Assembly (NCBI RefSeq): GCF_000502835.1
Contig: NZ_AYVL01000004.1
Coordinates: forward strand, 99,799 to 163,798
DNA length: 64,000 nucleotides
Direction: 5' to 3'
From: Mesorhizobium sp. LSJC280B00
GTDB lineage: Bacteria > Pseudomonadota > Alphaproteobacteria > Rhizobiales > Rhizobiaceae
Positions 16,803-28,553 of this stretch are shown piece after piece. The notes below the pieces were generated by a model that saw nothing but the letters and a program-made list of their open reading frames with translations, did not search any database and was not told where the DNA came from. The stretch's first letter is position 1. Every line of letters begins with the position of its first letter. Made by a program: the position numbers and the translations under genes.

Positions 16803-16821
16803 CTAAATTGATAGAATTTAG
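16803..16821. promoter_or_regulatory. AT-rich inverted repeat upstream of cysG, candidate operator
   Basis: CTAAATT-GATAG-AATTTAG, a perfect 7-bp inverted repeat with a 5-bp spacer, sits in a locally AT-rich stretch in the 440-bp gap (16609-17048) between the host-attachment gene and cysG. Its AT-rich form stands out against the GC-rich surroundings and suits a dimeric regulator of sulfur or iron-sulfur metabolism. No regulator gene is adjacent. The remainder of this gap holds no other gene or RNA that I can support. Confidence 0.5.
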
Positions 16822-17048
16822 AAAAATCTGTTTTGTGGTTAGCTCCTCCGGCCGCTAGAAAGGCAGCGGATCAAGGGCTGCAACAGCAGCTTCAATCTGC
16901 TCCGCATTTGAATGTGGAATATTTTTCTCTTGGCCTTCATGCTTGCAGAAAAGAGATTGCCTGCTACGAAGCGATGCGCGAGTGGGTGCCTTCTGGTTTT
17001 TCGCGCCCCCGCGTAGAACTGACAAACGGTTCCAGGATTCCGCTCGTC

Positions 17049-18500
17049 ATGCCGCAAGCCACGCCCAAGCTCAATGCCTTTCCCGTCTTCATGCGGGTCG
17101 AGGGCGAAGCCATAGCCATCGTCGGCGGCGCAGAGGAAGCGCTGGCCAAGGCGCGGCTGCTCGCGCAGTCGAGCGCTGCGCTGCGCATCGTCAGCGATGA
17201 AACAAGCCCGGAGCTGCTGGCCTTTATCGCCGAGACGGGGGCCGCCCACATCGCCGAGGCCTATGATGCAGCACATCTCAATGGTGCGGTGATGGTGTTT
17301 GCCGCCAGCGGCGACGAGGCGCTCGATCGCCGCGTTGCCGGGGATGCGCGCCGGCTGGGCATTCCGGTCAATGCCGTCGACCGGCCGGAGCTATGCGATT
17401 TCTTCACGCCGGCACTGGTCAACCGCGCGCCGGTCGCCATTGCCATCGGCACGGAAGGTGCCGGCCCGGTGCTGGCGCAGATGCTGCGCAGCCGCATCGA
17501 CCGCATGCTGGCGCCCTCGCTCGGTCCGCTCGCAGCCCTTGCCGCGTCGTTTCGCGACGCCGCCGAAAAACTGTTGCCGAAAGGCAATGCCCGCCGCCGC
17601 TTCTGGAGCGATTTCTTTGGCGGCGCGCCGGCCCGCGCTGTCGAGGCCGGCGAGCTTTCGCAGGCGCATGATGCGGCCGTCGGCCTGCTGCTTTCGAAAG
17701 AGCCGGCATCGGGCCATATCGCGCTTGTAGGCGCCGGTCCAGGCGCCGAGGACCTTTTGACGCTGCGCGCCCATCGCCTGCTGATGGAAGCCGACGTGAT
17801 CGTCCATGACGCGCTGGTGCCGGAGGCGATCGTCGCCATGGGCCGCCGCGATGCCGAGCGCCTGCCGGTCGGCAAGCGCAAGGGCTGCCATTCCAAGAGC
17901 CAGGCCGAGATCAATGCGCTGCTGGTCGAGCTTGGCCACGCCGGCAAGCGTGTCGTGCGGCTGAAGTCCGGCGACCCGCTGGTGTTCGGCCGGGCCGGCG
18001 AGGAGATGGCGGCACTTCGCGATGCCGGCGTCGCCTACGAAGTGGTTCCGGGCGTCACCGCGGCCTTCGCCGCCGCCGCCGATTTCGAACTGCCGCTGAC
18101 GCTGCGCGGCGTGTCGTCGTCGATGGTGTTCACCACCGGCCACGACCTCAAGGGAAATTCGCTGCCAGACTGGGCAAAGCTCGCCATTTCCGGCGCGACG
18201 GTCGCCGTCTATATGGGGCGCTCGGTCGCCGCCGAGGTCGCCGGCCGGCTGATCGAAGCCGGCCTGTCGCCGGATACGGCCGTCGCCGTGGTCGAGAATG
18301 CCAGCCTTGCCAACCGCCGCCGTTTCCACGGCACGCTCGCCGACCTGCCATCGCTGGAGGCGCGTGCCGACCTCAGCGGCCCGGTGATGACCATCATCGG
18401 CGACGCGGTCGCCGGCGCCAATTTCGAACGGTCCGAGCCACTGGCGGCACACAGGCAGGAAAGCGTGGCCCGTGCTGCCGCGCAAGGAGTGAACCAATGA
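17049..18500 (+). CDS. cysG: Siroheme synthase (trifunctional CysG)
   Basis: 483 aa cytoplasmic enzyme that turns uroporphyrinogen III into siroheme, the cofactor of the sulfite reductase encoded downstream. The N-terminal dehydrogenase/ferrochelatase part (about 1-200) has FPVFMRVEGEAIAIVGGAEE, a variant of the NAD-binding loop. The C-terminal methyltransferase domain (about 230-470) has ALVGAGPGAEDLLTLRAHR and VVRLKSGDPLVFGRAGEE. I placed the start at ATG 17049 because the conserved domain begins there; the frame is open back to 16833, and an AGGA lies 12 bases upstream of the chosen start. Its stop overlaps the DUF2849 gene by 4 bp. An inverted repeat about 230 bp upstream may be its operator. 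Confidence 0.93.
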   Translation: MPQATPKLNAFPVFMRVEGEAIAIVGGAEEALAKARLLAQSSAALRIVSDETSPELLAFIAETGAAHIAEAYDAAHLNGAVMVFAASGDEALDRRVAGDARRLGIPVNAVDRPELCDFFTPALVNRAPVAIAIGTEGAGPVLAQMLRSRIDRMLAPSLGPLAALAASFRDAAEKLLPKGNARRRFWSDFFGGAPARAVEAGELSQAHDAAVGLLLSKEPASGHIALVGAGPGAEDLLTLRAHRLLMEADVIVHDALVPEAIVAMGRRDAERLPVGKRKGCHSKSQAEINALLVELGHAGKRVVRLKSGDPLVFGRAGEEMAALRDAGVAYEVVPGVTAAFAAAADFELPLTLRGVSSSMVFTTGHDLKGNSLPDWAKLAISGATVAVYMGRSVAAEVAGRLIEAGLSPDTAVAVVENASLANRRRFHGTLADLPSLEARADLSGPVMTIIGDAVAGANFERSEPLAAHRQESVARAAAQGVNQ

Positions 18501-18802
18501 AAGTCCTGACCGCGAACCGCCTCGCCGACGGCATAGCCGTCTGGTACGCCAATGGCGGCTGGGCCGAGACCATCGACCATGCCGACATCGCCCATGACAA
18601 GGCGGCCGAGGACCGGCTGGAGGCGATCGGCGCCAAGGCCTCCGCCGCCAACGAAGTGGTCGACGTCAACCTGATAGACGTGACCGTGGCCAACGGCACG
18701 GTCGAAGCGGTCCGGCTGCGTGAAAAGATCCGTGCCGCCGGCCCGACCACCCGCAACGACCTGGGCAAGCAGGCCCGTCCGCAAGCCGCACGCGCGGCAT
18801 AG
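18497..18802 (+). CDS. DUF2849 protein of the sulfate assimilation operon
   Basis: 101 aa, soluble, unknown biochemical role. It has the DUF2849 look: MKVLTANRLADGIAVWY, then WAETIDHADIAHDK, and a basic end. It overlaps cysG by 4 bp (ATGA) and is followed after 73 bp by cysI, so translation is coupled to siroheme synthesis. In many Rhizobiales this small gene keeps the same place between cysG and cysI. It may be an electron-transfer accessory or assembly factor for the sulfite reductase, which in this cluster has no visible CysJ partner; that is inference. Confidence 0.85.
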   Translation: MKVLTANRLADGIAVWYANGGWAETIDHADIAHDKAAEDRLEAIGAKASAANEVVDVNLIDVTVANGTVEAVRLREKIRAAGPTTRNDLGKQARPQAARAA

Positions 18803-18875
18803 ATGACCCAAGCATGATCCCGATCATGCTCGAACGAAGAAAATAACGGGCGGACGCGCCCGGAAAGACCTGAAT

Positions 18876-20520
<1,645 letters not shown>

Positions 20521-20546
<26 letters not shown>

Positions 20547-21285
20547 CCGGATCGTCGACGTCGAGGCCGGCATCGCCGCCCAAGCGGCGGGTCTCGACGC
20601 GCTCTACGGCCATCTAAAGCCGCTGGAGATCATCGAGCGGTCGGCCCGGGAGTTCTTTCACGGCGAAATCGCCGCCGTCTCGTCCTTCGGCGCGGATTCG
20701 GCGGTGCTGCTGCACATGATCGCCGAGATCGACCGCACGCTGCCGGTGATCTTTCTCGACACCGGCAAGCATTTCGAGGAAACGCTCGGCTATCGTGACG
20801 CGCTGGCCGCCGATTTCGGGCTGAGCGATATCCGGGTGATCAGGCCCGACGATGCGGCGCTGGCAAGGATCGACCCGACCGGCAATCTGAACGAGACCGA
20901 CACCGACGCCTGCTGCGACGTCCGCAAGGTCGAGCCGCTGGCGCGCGGCGTCGAGCCGTTCCGCGCCTGGTTCACCGGCCGCAAGCGCTTCCAGGCGGCG
21001 ACCCGGGCAGCGCTCCCGGTGTTCGAGGCTGTCGGCTCGCGCATCCGCATCAATCCGCTGGCGAACTGGACGACATCGGACCAGGCCGGCTACATGCGCG
21101 CGCATGCGCTGCGTGAAAACCCGCTGGTCGCCTATGGTTATCTGTCGATCGGCTGCTTCCCATGCACGCAGCCGGTGCAGCCGGGCGACGACGCGCGCAG
21201 CGGCCGCTGGGCCGGGCACGCCAAGACCGAATGCGGCATCCATTTGTCGGGGCTGGAAAGGTCGCTGACCGACGCCTCGCTTTAG
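20521..21285 (+). CDS. cysH: Phosphoadenylyl/adenylyl-sulfate reductase
   Basis: 254 aa thioredoxin-dependent reductase making sulfite from APS (or PAPS). The PP-loop ATP-sulfurylase-like fold starts with SSFGADSAVLLHM. The paired cysteines CC-x-VRK and SIGCFPCT (CC...CxxC) mark the iron-sulfur type, which in plants and most bacteria acts on APS; the E. coli PAPS enzyme lacks them. The redox-active Cys lies in ECGIH near the C-terminus. The start is ATG 20521, inside the 3' end of cysI (26-bp overlap), which implies coupling. The APS preference is inferred from the cluster motif. Confidence 0.93.
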
Positions 21286-21383
21286 GATATGTTGATATTC
21301 CGGTGATGCCGGCCTGACCTGAATCTCAACACACCCTGAGGTGTTTTGCACTTTAGAACCTTGTGGACTTGGGAATTTTCTTG

Positions 21384-21920
21384 ATGAGCGACTTGATAGC
21401 CGAAAACGCCACGCGGCTGTGGACACCGGATGGGTTCCGCGAGGACGAGTGGGTTCATGCCGAAAGCGCCGAAGCGCTGGTCGGCAATGGCCGTTTCATC
21501 CTGCCGTTGCAGGCGTTTCTCGGCCTCGATCCGGAGGTGCGGCGGTCGGCGAAGGAGCGCATCGGTGTGCTGCTGCAGCCCGGCGATCAGCTCGAAAAGA
21601 TCGCAGGCCTGCTCGATCAGCTGTCGCTGGTGGCGCTGGCGTTTCCGGCGTTCAATGACGGCCGCTCGTTCTCCAAGGGCGAATTGCTGCGCAGCCGTTA
21701 TCATTTTGCAGGCGCCATGCGCGCCACCGGGCAGGTGCTGATCGATCAGCTGCCGCATATGCTGCGCGTCGGCTTCGATGAATTCGAGGTATCGCACCCG
21801 GTGCTGCTGAAGCGGCTCGAGCAAGGCCGCACAGGCGGACTGCCGCTGTTCTATCAGCCGGCGGTGAAGCCGGAGGCCAAAGGCCCGAAATATTCCTGGC
21901 GGCGGGTGCGCGCCGGCTGA
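21384..21920 (+). CDS. DUF934 protein, sulfate-assimilation associated
   Basis: 178 aa soluble protein of the DUF934 family, which is almost always found beside cysH/cysI in alpha- and betaproteobacteria, but has no proven activity. Recognisable features are LIAENATRLWTPDGFREDEW, AFPAFNDGRSFSKGELLRSR and LLDQLPHMLRVGFDEFEVS. ATG 21384 is chosen over an in-frame start 21 bp upstream because the family begins with MSDLI-like sequence. A short hairpin (ACACC-CTGA-GGTGT, 21331-21344, then TTT) in the 98-bp gap after cysH could reduce read-through into this gene. Confidence 0.85.
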   Translation: MSDLIAENATRLWTPDGFREDEWVHAESAEALVGNGRFILPLQAFLGLDPEVRRSAKERIGVLLQPGDQLEKIAGLLDQLSLVALAFPAFNDGRSFSKGELLRSRYHFAGAMRATGQVLIDQLPHMLRVGFDEFEVSHPVLLKRLEQGRTGGLPLFYQPAVKPEAKGPKYSWRRVRAG

Positions 21921-22055
21921 TCCGCTCCAGAGGGCCAGAAGCCTTCTGGTCGGACCACATTCCCGATTCAGCCTTTTATTTTGCGCCTCTCCGCCTTAGG
22001 ATAGGCCCATTATTTCGCGATCCGAATAAATGTGGCCACAAGGGAGGAACCGGGT

Positions 22056-22676
22056 ATGGCTGGCAAGAAGATATTGATGCTCGTTGGCGAGTTCAGCGAG
22101 GAATACGAGATTTTCGTCTTTGAGCAGGCCATGCATGCGGTGGGCCACACCGTCCATGTCGTTTGCCCCGACAAGAAGGCCGGCGATATCCTGAAGACCT
22201 CGCTGCACGACTTCGAGGGCCACCAGACCTATACGGAAAAGCTCGGCCACGACTACATCCTCAACAAGACGTTTTCCGAGGTGAATCCGGCCGACTACGA
22301 CGCCGTCTACGCGGCGGGCGGGCGCGGGCCGGAATATATCCGCATCGACAAGCGCGTGCAGGCGCTGGTGCGGCATTTCCATGAGACGGGAAAACCGATC
22401 TTCACCATCTGCCACGGCGTGCAGATCCTGATCGCGGTCGACGGCGTGGTGCGCGGCCGCGAAGTCGCGGCGCTGCAATATTGCGAGCCGGAAGTCACGC
22501 TGGCCGGCGGCATCTATATCGATGTTGCGCCGACCGGCGCCCATGTCGACGGCAATCTGGTGTCGGCCAAGGGCTGGCCGGGCCTTGCCGCGTTCATGCG
22601 CGAATGCCTGAAAGTGCTGGGCACCGAGATCCGCCAGGGCGAGATCCTGATGCGCGACCAGCGCCAGGCGGCTTAA
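22056..22676 (+). CDS. DJ-1/PfpI family protein
   Basis: 206 aa cytoplasmic protein of the glutamine-amidotransferase-like DJ-1/PfpI superfamily. Key sites are present: GEFSEEYEIFVFEQAMHAVG near the N-terminus (conserved Glu), the AAGGRGPEYIRIDKR stretch, and the nucleophile elbow TICHGVQIL with Cys and the adjoining His. Members include protein chaperones, glyoxalase III and proteases. The start at 22056 follows a strong GGGAGGAACC. It stands alone, between the cys cluster and a repeat element. Which activity it has cannot be told from motifs alone. Confidence 0.85.
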   Translation: MAGKKILMLVGEFSEEYEIFVFEQAMHAVGHTVHVVCPDKKAGDILKTSLHDFEGHQTYTEKLGHDYILNKTFSEVNPADYDAVYAAGGRGPEYIRIDKRVQALVRHFHETGKPIFTICHGVQILIAVDGVVRGREVAALQYCEPEVTLAGGIYIDVAPTGAHVDGNLVSAKGWPGLAAFMRECLKVLGTEIRQGEILMRDQRQAA

Positions 22677-22708
22677 GCTCGGAATGTGGAGCCCGCCGCA
22701 CCCCTAAC

Positions 22709-22809
22709 GCATGTCGCGCAAAAGTGTTCAGCGGTTTTGCGATAACGGCATGCATAAACAAGAACCTAAAGCGCGTCGCTTGAGGCCGGTCGAGCGCGAC
22801 GCGTTTAGG
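22709..22809. repeat. RIME-like palindromic intergenic element
   Basis: About 100 bp in the gap between two convergent genes. Two stems can be seen: GCATGTCGCGCAAAA (from 22709) against TTTTGCGATAACGGCATGC (to 22753, imperfect), and CCTAAAGCGCGTCGC (22765-22779) against GCGACGCGTTTAGG (22796-22809, one-base bulge). It has the look of the rhizobial intergenic mosaic elements (RIME type) that are present in many copies per genome. It may work as a bidirectional terminator. Confidence 0.75.
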
Positions 22810-22822
22810 TGCGGCGGTGCGT

Positions 22823-23848
22823 CTACACGGCCATCCGCGCTTCGCGGAACGATACCAGCTTGCTGCGGCTCTCGTCCCACAGCGCCAGCTTGACGCAGCG
22901 CAGGCTGTCGAGGAGTGTGACGCGGCCGATCTCACGCAGCTCCGGATAGTCCCTCAGCACTTCCGGAAGCCGGTAGCATGGCACCTTGGCCGAGAGGTGG
23001 TGCACGTGGTGGACGCCGATATTGCCGGTGATCCAGTTCAGCACCGGCGGCAGGTCGTAATAGGACGAACCGTGCAGGGCAGCGTGCTGGAATTCCCACT
23101 CGGAGTCCTTTGTCCACTCCGTCTCTTCGAACTGATGCTGGACATAGAACAGCCAGATGCCGGCCGATCCGGCGAGGATGACGATCGGCAAATGCACGAC
23201 CAGAAACGCGCCGGGGCCAACGAACCAGATGAGCAGAGCGGCGATGACCGCGATGGCGAGGTTGGTGGACATCGACGACACCCAGGGGGTGAGGCCGCCC
23301 CGCATCATGCCCAAGGGCAGTCTCTGCTCGAAAATGAAAATCCAGATCGGGCCAAGGCCGAACATCACCAGCGGATGGCGATAGAGGCGATAGGCGAGCC
23401 GGCCCCGCCATGACAGTTGCCGGTATTCGGCGACGGTCAGTGTCTTGATGTCGCCGGTGCCGCGCTCGTCGAGATTGCCGGCGCTGGCGTGATGGGTTGC
23501 GTGGGCGCGGCGCCAGCAATCGTAGGGCGTCAGCGTCAGCACGCCAAGGACGCGGCCGATCCAGTCGTCGGCATAGCGATTGGCAAAAAACGAGCCGTGG
23601 CCGCAATCGTGCTGGATCATGAAGATCCGCACCAGAAAGCCGGCGGCCGGAAGGATGAGGACCAGACCCCACCAATGGCCATAGGCATAAGCGGCCGAGG
23701 ACAATGCCCACAGCGTGGCGAAAGGAATGAGGGTGATGGCGAGTTCGACGGCGCTGCGACGCCTGTCGGGCTTTTTATAGCGCGACAGGATTTTCAACCA
23801 GGCGCGCTTGCTGTTTGCCACAGCTTCGGGGGAAATCATGTTCATCAT
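22823..23848 (-). CDS. Membrane fatty acid desaturase
   Basis: 341 aa integral membrane diiron enzyme (acyl-lipid or acyl-CoA desaturase family). The three His boxes are present: HDCGHGSF (about residue 80), HATHH (about 116) and HVHH (about 279), with hydrophobic segments at about 38-75 and 190-235. It introduces a double bond into a fatty acyl chain using oxygen and an electron donor. Three ATGs lie close together at the start (23848, 23845, 23839) with no clear ribosome binding site, so the exact start is uncertain. The gene stands alone and is followed by a RIME-like repeat. Substrate and bond position are unknown. Confidence 0.88.
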   Translation of the reverse strand: MMNMISPEAVANSKRAWLKILSRYKKPDRRRSAVELAITLIPFATLWALSSAAYAYGHWWGLVLILPAAGFLVRIFMIQHDCGHGSFFANRYADDWIGRVLGVLTLTPYDCWRRAHATHHASAGNLDERGTGDIKTLTVAEYRQLSWRGRLAYRLYRHPLVMFGLGPIWIFIFEQRLPLGMMRGGLTPWVSSMSTNLAIAVIAALLIWFVGPGAFLVVHLPIVILAGSAGIWLFYVQHQFEETEWTKDSEWEFQHAALHGSSYYDLPPVLNWITGNIGVHHVHHLSAKVPCYRLPEVLRDYPELREIGRVTLLDSLRCVKLALWDESRSKLVSFREARMAV

Positions 23849-23972
23849 GAAACATAGGCGGAGCAGGGCGCTGCCGCAAGGCGGCGATCACGCAAAGTTA
23901 CTGCGGGTAAATGTCGCGCGATGGCGAGGAATTGGTGGCCGCAGTCGCCGGGCGCACGGCCTGCAATGGTGT

Positions 23973-24176
23973 CTACCGACGGCGCCCGCCTGCGACCACC
24001 TTGGCTTCCACGCCGTCCAGGCGGTCGAGCAATTCCTTCAGACGGTCGGGAATATCGGACTCCGTGCGGAAGGCCGGCAAGGTGCGCAGAAAGCGCTTGG
24101 TCGCCTCGGTGCCGAGCTGGCGCCGGATATCGGCGGCGAGCCCGTCGCGTTTTTCGCCATTCCTGCGGGGCATCAT
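23973..24176 (-). CDS. Small hypothetical protein with a NepR-like C-terminal motif
   Basis: 67 aa, highly basic N-terminus and two predicted helices (LAADIRRQLGTEATKRFLRT, then IPDRLKELLDRLDGVEAK). The second helix resembles the IPDRFLDLLxxLD motif of NepR anti-sigma factors of the alphaproteobacterial general stress response, but the rest of the NepR signature is weak and neither phyR nor ecfG is nearby. I chose ATG 24176 (MMPRRNG); the frame is open to 24230. It lies between the desaturase and grpE, divergent from grpE. I keep it as a probable gene of unknown function. Confidence 0.5.
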   Translation of the reverse strand: MMPRRNGEKRDGLAADIRRQLGTEATKRFLRTLPAFRTESDIPDRLKELLDRLDGVEAKVVAGGRRR

Positions 24177-24341
24177 CCAAAATCCTGTGTCGGCTTCGAA
24201 ACTCTTCCAGGGGAGGAATGGTTCCCGCATTGTAGTGTCCCGGCAAGCAAAGCCGTCGGGTACGGTAAAGTTTGAATTAAAATCGAGAGGTCTGCGCCGT
24301 CCGCCATTAAGCAGCGACAGCGGCTGCAGTATCGCTTGCCT

Positions 24342-24370
24342 CTTGATTTTTGGCCGCTAAACCTCGATAT
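24342..24370 (+). promoter_or_regulatory. Promoter of grpE
   Basis: CTTGAT (24342-24347), a 17-bp spacer, then CGATAT (24365-24370), a near match to the rhizobial sigma-70 consensus and also close to the RpoH form (CTTGAA-N17-CCATAT). Start of transcription is expected near 24377, giving a leader of about 36 nt before grpE. Confidence 0.6.
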
Positions 24371-24412
24371 CGGGCGCAAATCCACACCATTCGAAAATGA
24401 CGGGAAACGGCG

Positions 24413-25045
24413 ATGAGCGACCAGGCAAAAGACGAACGCGCGCCCGATGAAGCCGAGAAGACCGAGGCTGCCGCGGAGCCAAGGGAAGGTGGCGTCGACG
24501 GCGACTATGAAGCGCTTGTGCGGCTTCTGAAGGAAAACGAAGAGCTGAAGGATCGCGCGCTGCGCGTCGCGGCCGACATGGAGAACTTGCGTCGCCGCAC
24601 CGCCCGCGACGTCCACGATGCGCGCGCCTATGCGGTTGCCAATTTTGCCCGCGACATGCTTTCGGTGTCAGACAATCTGCGCCGTGCGCTGGATGCCATC
24701 CCGGAGGAGGCCAAGGCTTCGGGCGATGCCGGCTTCAAGGCGCTGATCGACGGCGTCGAGATCACCGAGCGCGCCATGCTGTCGGCGCTGGAACGCCACG
24801 GCGTGAAGAAGCTCGAGCCCGAGGGCGAGAAATTCGATCCGAATTTCCACCAGGCGATGTTCGAGGTGCCCAATCCCGACGTACCGGCCAACACGGTCGT
24901 GCAGGTCGTGCAGCCCGGCTATTCGATCGGCGAGCGTGTTCTGCGGCCGGCCATGGTCGGCGTCGCCAAGGGCGGCCCCAAGCATGTGGCGAGCGAAGCG
25001 CCGGTCGAGCCGGGGCCGGTCAACGAGCAGGCTGAGAAAGATGCG

Positions 25046-25048
<3 letters not shown>
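24413..25048 (+). CDS. grpE: Nucleotide exchange factor GrpE
   Basis: 211 aa co-chaperone that releases ADP from DnaK. An acidic, disordered N-terminus (about 1-35) is followed by the long coiled coil ([20 protein letters not shown]) and the beta domain with [20 protein letters not shown] and [20 protein letters not shown], the GrpE signature. ATG 24413 follows AACGGCG, a weak ribosome binding site. hrcA, the usual upstream neighbour in rhizobia, is not present; a small hypothetical gene is divergent instead. The TGA stop codon lies in the first unit of a 7-bp tandem repeat. Confidence 0.95.
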
Positions 25049-26039
<991 letters not shown>

Positions 26040-26176
26040 GAGTGATTCTCCTTCGAGCCATCCCTCTTGGCACGGGGATACGGTGTAGGTGCAACAGGAT
26101 TGTGACAGTACCGTGATACGCCTCTGCGGGCAATACTTCGTCGGCTGGGTAATCTATCAACCGTCTATGTTGTGCC

Positions 26177-28465
26177 TCAGGCGGCCGCTTGCCCTTCGAC
26201 CGCATGAACCAGGGCATCGGGGTCGAGCGGCTTGGTGACGAAGCCGCTGGCACCGTGAGCGAGCACGGCGTGGCGGGTCTTTTCCTGGCTGTCGGCCGAC
26301 AGCACCATGATCGGCACCGGCGGCACCGCGGTCTCCTCCTCATGGCGGCGGATGGCGGCGATGGCGTCCAGGCCGTCCATGACAGGCATATGCAAGTCCA
26401 TCAGCACCACGTCGTAACGGTGCTTGTGGCCGGTGCTGATGACCGCCTCGACGGCGGCCTTGCCGTTGCCGACCACTTTCACGCGATGCCCGGCCTTCAG
26501 CAGCGTGGCGCGGGCCAGCATGGCGTTGATGTCGTTGTCCTCGGCGATCAGCACCGACAGGCCCTGCTGGCGGGCGCCAATGGCGTGCCCCGCCTGCGCG
26601 CCGCGCTTTTGCAGTTGCGGCTCGGCGATGACCGGCGCGTGGCTGGTCAAAAGCACGCGCAGCAATGTCTCGCCGCGCACCGGCCTCGCAAGGAAGGTGG
26701 CGTAACCATTGGCACGGAACTCGCCAAGCATGCCACGGTCGGTCGGTGCGATCAGCGTCACTGCCTCGCAATCGGCAAATCCGCTCTGGCGCAGGCGCCT
26801 GAGCAGCCTGCCGTCGCTTTGCTCCATGGCAGCATCAATCAGAAGCACGTCACAGCCCTCGGCGAAAGCGGTGGCCTGGGCGGCGGCGGTGGCCAGATCG
26901 ACCGTGCCGCCATTGGCGCGAATGGTGCGGGCGAGGGCTTCGGCCTCGACCAGGTTCTTCGACACGATCACCGCATGCCGGCCCGACAGCGCGTCCTGGC
27001 GGATCTGCGGCGCCTCGACGGCGGAAATAGCGGGAATATCGAAGACGAATTCGGACCCCTGGCCAAGCCGGCTCGACACAGAGATAGTGCCGCCCATGGC
27101 GGTCACCAGGCGCTTGGAAATGGCGAGACCGAGGCCGGCACCGCCATGCGCACGGGTCGAGGTGCCGTCAGCCTGTTCGAAGTCCTCGAAGATGCGCTCC
27201 ATGTCCTCCTCGCGCAGACCGGGGCCGGTATCAGCGATGGTGAAGCGGATGCGGTCGGTGGTTTCGGTGCGGACGCGGGCGATGCTTGCCAGGACGCCGC
27301 CGCTGTCGGTGAACTTGACGGCGTTGCCGATGAGATTGAGCAGCACCTGCCTGACCCTGCCGGGGTCGGCGGTGATCAGCTGCGGCACGTCGGGTTCGAC
27401 ATGACAGCCGAGGCCGATATCCTTCGCAAAAGCACGCGCCGCCAAAAGTTCGATGACATTGTCGGCGATCTCGCGCACCGACATCGGCTGCGGTTCGGGA
27501 TCGAAGCGGCCGGCCTCGATCTTGGAGTAGTCGAGCAGGTCCTCGATCAGCGCCAGCAGCGCGCTGGCCGAGGTCGAGATGGCGCCGACATAGGTCCGCT
27601 GCTCGGGCGAAAGGCTGGTGTCGGCGAGAAGCCGGGCCATGCCCATGATGCCGTTCATCGGCGTGCGGATCTCGTGGCTGACGGTGGCGAGGAAGCGCGA
27701 TTTGGCCTGGCTCGCATATTCGGCCCGCTCGCGGGCGGTGATCAGCGAGGATTCGGCGCGCTTGCGAGCGGTGATGTCGCGGGCGATGGCGCGATGCGAA
27801 ACGGCGCCGCTGTCCTTGTCGCGCACCGACAGCTCGATCCAAGAGAACCAGCGTGGGCCGTCCGGCGTGCGAATGGCGACGTCGGTGGAACTCAGGCATT
27901 CATGGTCGGAAAACGCGGCGTCGGGGACGATGCCGACATCGATGCCTAGTTCGGCCAGGGTCTTGCCGGCAAGGTCGCGCTGGTCGGTTTCGACAAGGTC
28001 GGCGAAAACCTTGTTGGCGTAGACAATGTGGCCGTCGCGGTCACGATGGACGACGAGATCGCCGAGTGCATCGATCAGCCCGCGAAAGCGCTCCTCGCTC
28101 TCCTGCATCTCCCACATGCGGTCGGCCAGCGTCTCGATTTCGGCGCGGCTGCGGGCGGTCGTGGCATCGAGCAGGGCCACCGCGCGGCGCTCGGTGCGCC
28201 TGTTGCGCAGATGCATGGCGAGCCCGGCGATGGCTGTCGCCAAAAGGCCGATGGTGATGAAGATCGGCGCCCCGGTCAGATGCGAAAAGCCTGCCAGCAC
28301 GACGATGGCGACGAGCGTCAGGAAGGGCAGGCCTTCGCGGTTGGAGGCCGGCAGTTCCGGCGCCAGCGGTGGCGCGGCGACAAGCTGCCGTCCTGGCGCC
28401 GCGGGGGCCGTCCCGTCGGCCCGTTCGGCTGGTTCCGCCTCTCTGATGCCGGGCTCCGCAATCAT
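26177..28465 (-). CDS. Hybrid sensor histidine kinase / response regulator
   Basis: 762 aa membrane kinase. Two transmembrane segments (about 45-85) precede a short coiled coil, a PAS domain (about 125-240), HisKA with His in [15 protein letters not shown] (about 265), HATPase_c (about 370-480, [24 protein letters not shown] N-box and GAGLGLAIS), a degenerate receiver (about 490-610) and a canonical receiver (about 640-755, [23 protein letters not shown]). The first receiver lacks the acidic pair but keeps DVLLIDAAM. Such proteins relay phosphate to an Hpt domain protein, not encoded here. No partner regulator is adjacent. The signal is unknown. It resembles CckA/BarA-type hybrid kinases in plan only. 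Confidence 0.92.
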   Translation of the reverse strand: MIAEPGIREAEPAERADGTAPAAPGRQLVAAPPLAPELPASNREGLPFLTLVAIVVLAGFSHLTGAPIFITIGLLATAIAGLAMHLRNRRTERRAVALLDATTARSRAEIETLADRMWEMQESEERFRGLIDALGDLVVHRDRDGHIVYANKVFADLVETDQRDLAGKTLAELGIDVGIVPDAAFSDHECLSSTDVAIRTPDGPRWFSWIELSVRDKDSGAVSHRAIARDITARKRAESSLITARERAEYASQAKSRFLATVSHEIRTPMNGIMGMARLLADTSLSPEQRTYVGAISTSASALLALIEDLLDYSKIEAGRFDPEPQPMSVREIADNVIELLAARAFAKDIGLGCHVEPDVPQLITADPGRVRQVLLNLIGNAVKFTDSGGVLASIARVRTETTDRIRFTIADTGPGLREEDMERIFEDFEQADGTSTRAHGGAGLGLAISKRLVTAMGGTISVSSRLGQGSEFVFDIPAISAVEAPQIRQDALSGRHAVIVSKNLVEAEALARTIRANGGTVDLATAAAQATAFAEGCDVLLIDAAMEQSDGRLLRRLRQSGFADCEAVTLIAPTDRGMLGEFRANGYATFLARPVRGETLLRVLLTSHAPVIAEPQLQKRGAQAGHAIGARQQGLSVLIAEDNDINAMLARATLLKAGHRVKVVGNGKAAVEAVISTGHKHRYDVVLMDLHMPVMDGLDAIAAIRRHEEETAVPPVPIMVLSADSQEKTRHAVLAHGASGFVTKPLDPDALVHAVEGQAAA

Positions 28466-28553
28466 ACGGAAATCCTGCCAGACAGAGCTTATCGAAGGTT
28501 GTGGTTGATCGCTCGAATTTTAGCGGTCGCGCTCTTTTTTATCCCTTGGGGGC

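Noticed and set aside
26040..26176. Sigma-54 (TGGCAC-N5-TTGC) promoter between the hybrid kinase and olsB genes
   Set aside because: A TGGCAC is present near 26069 but the required GC doublet at the right spacing is missing.
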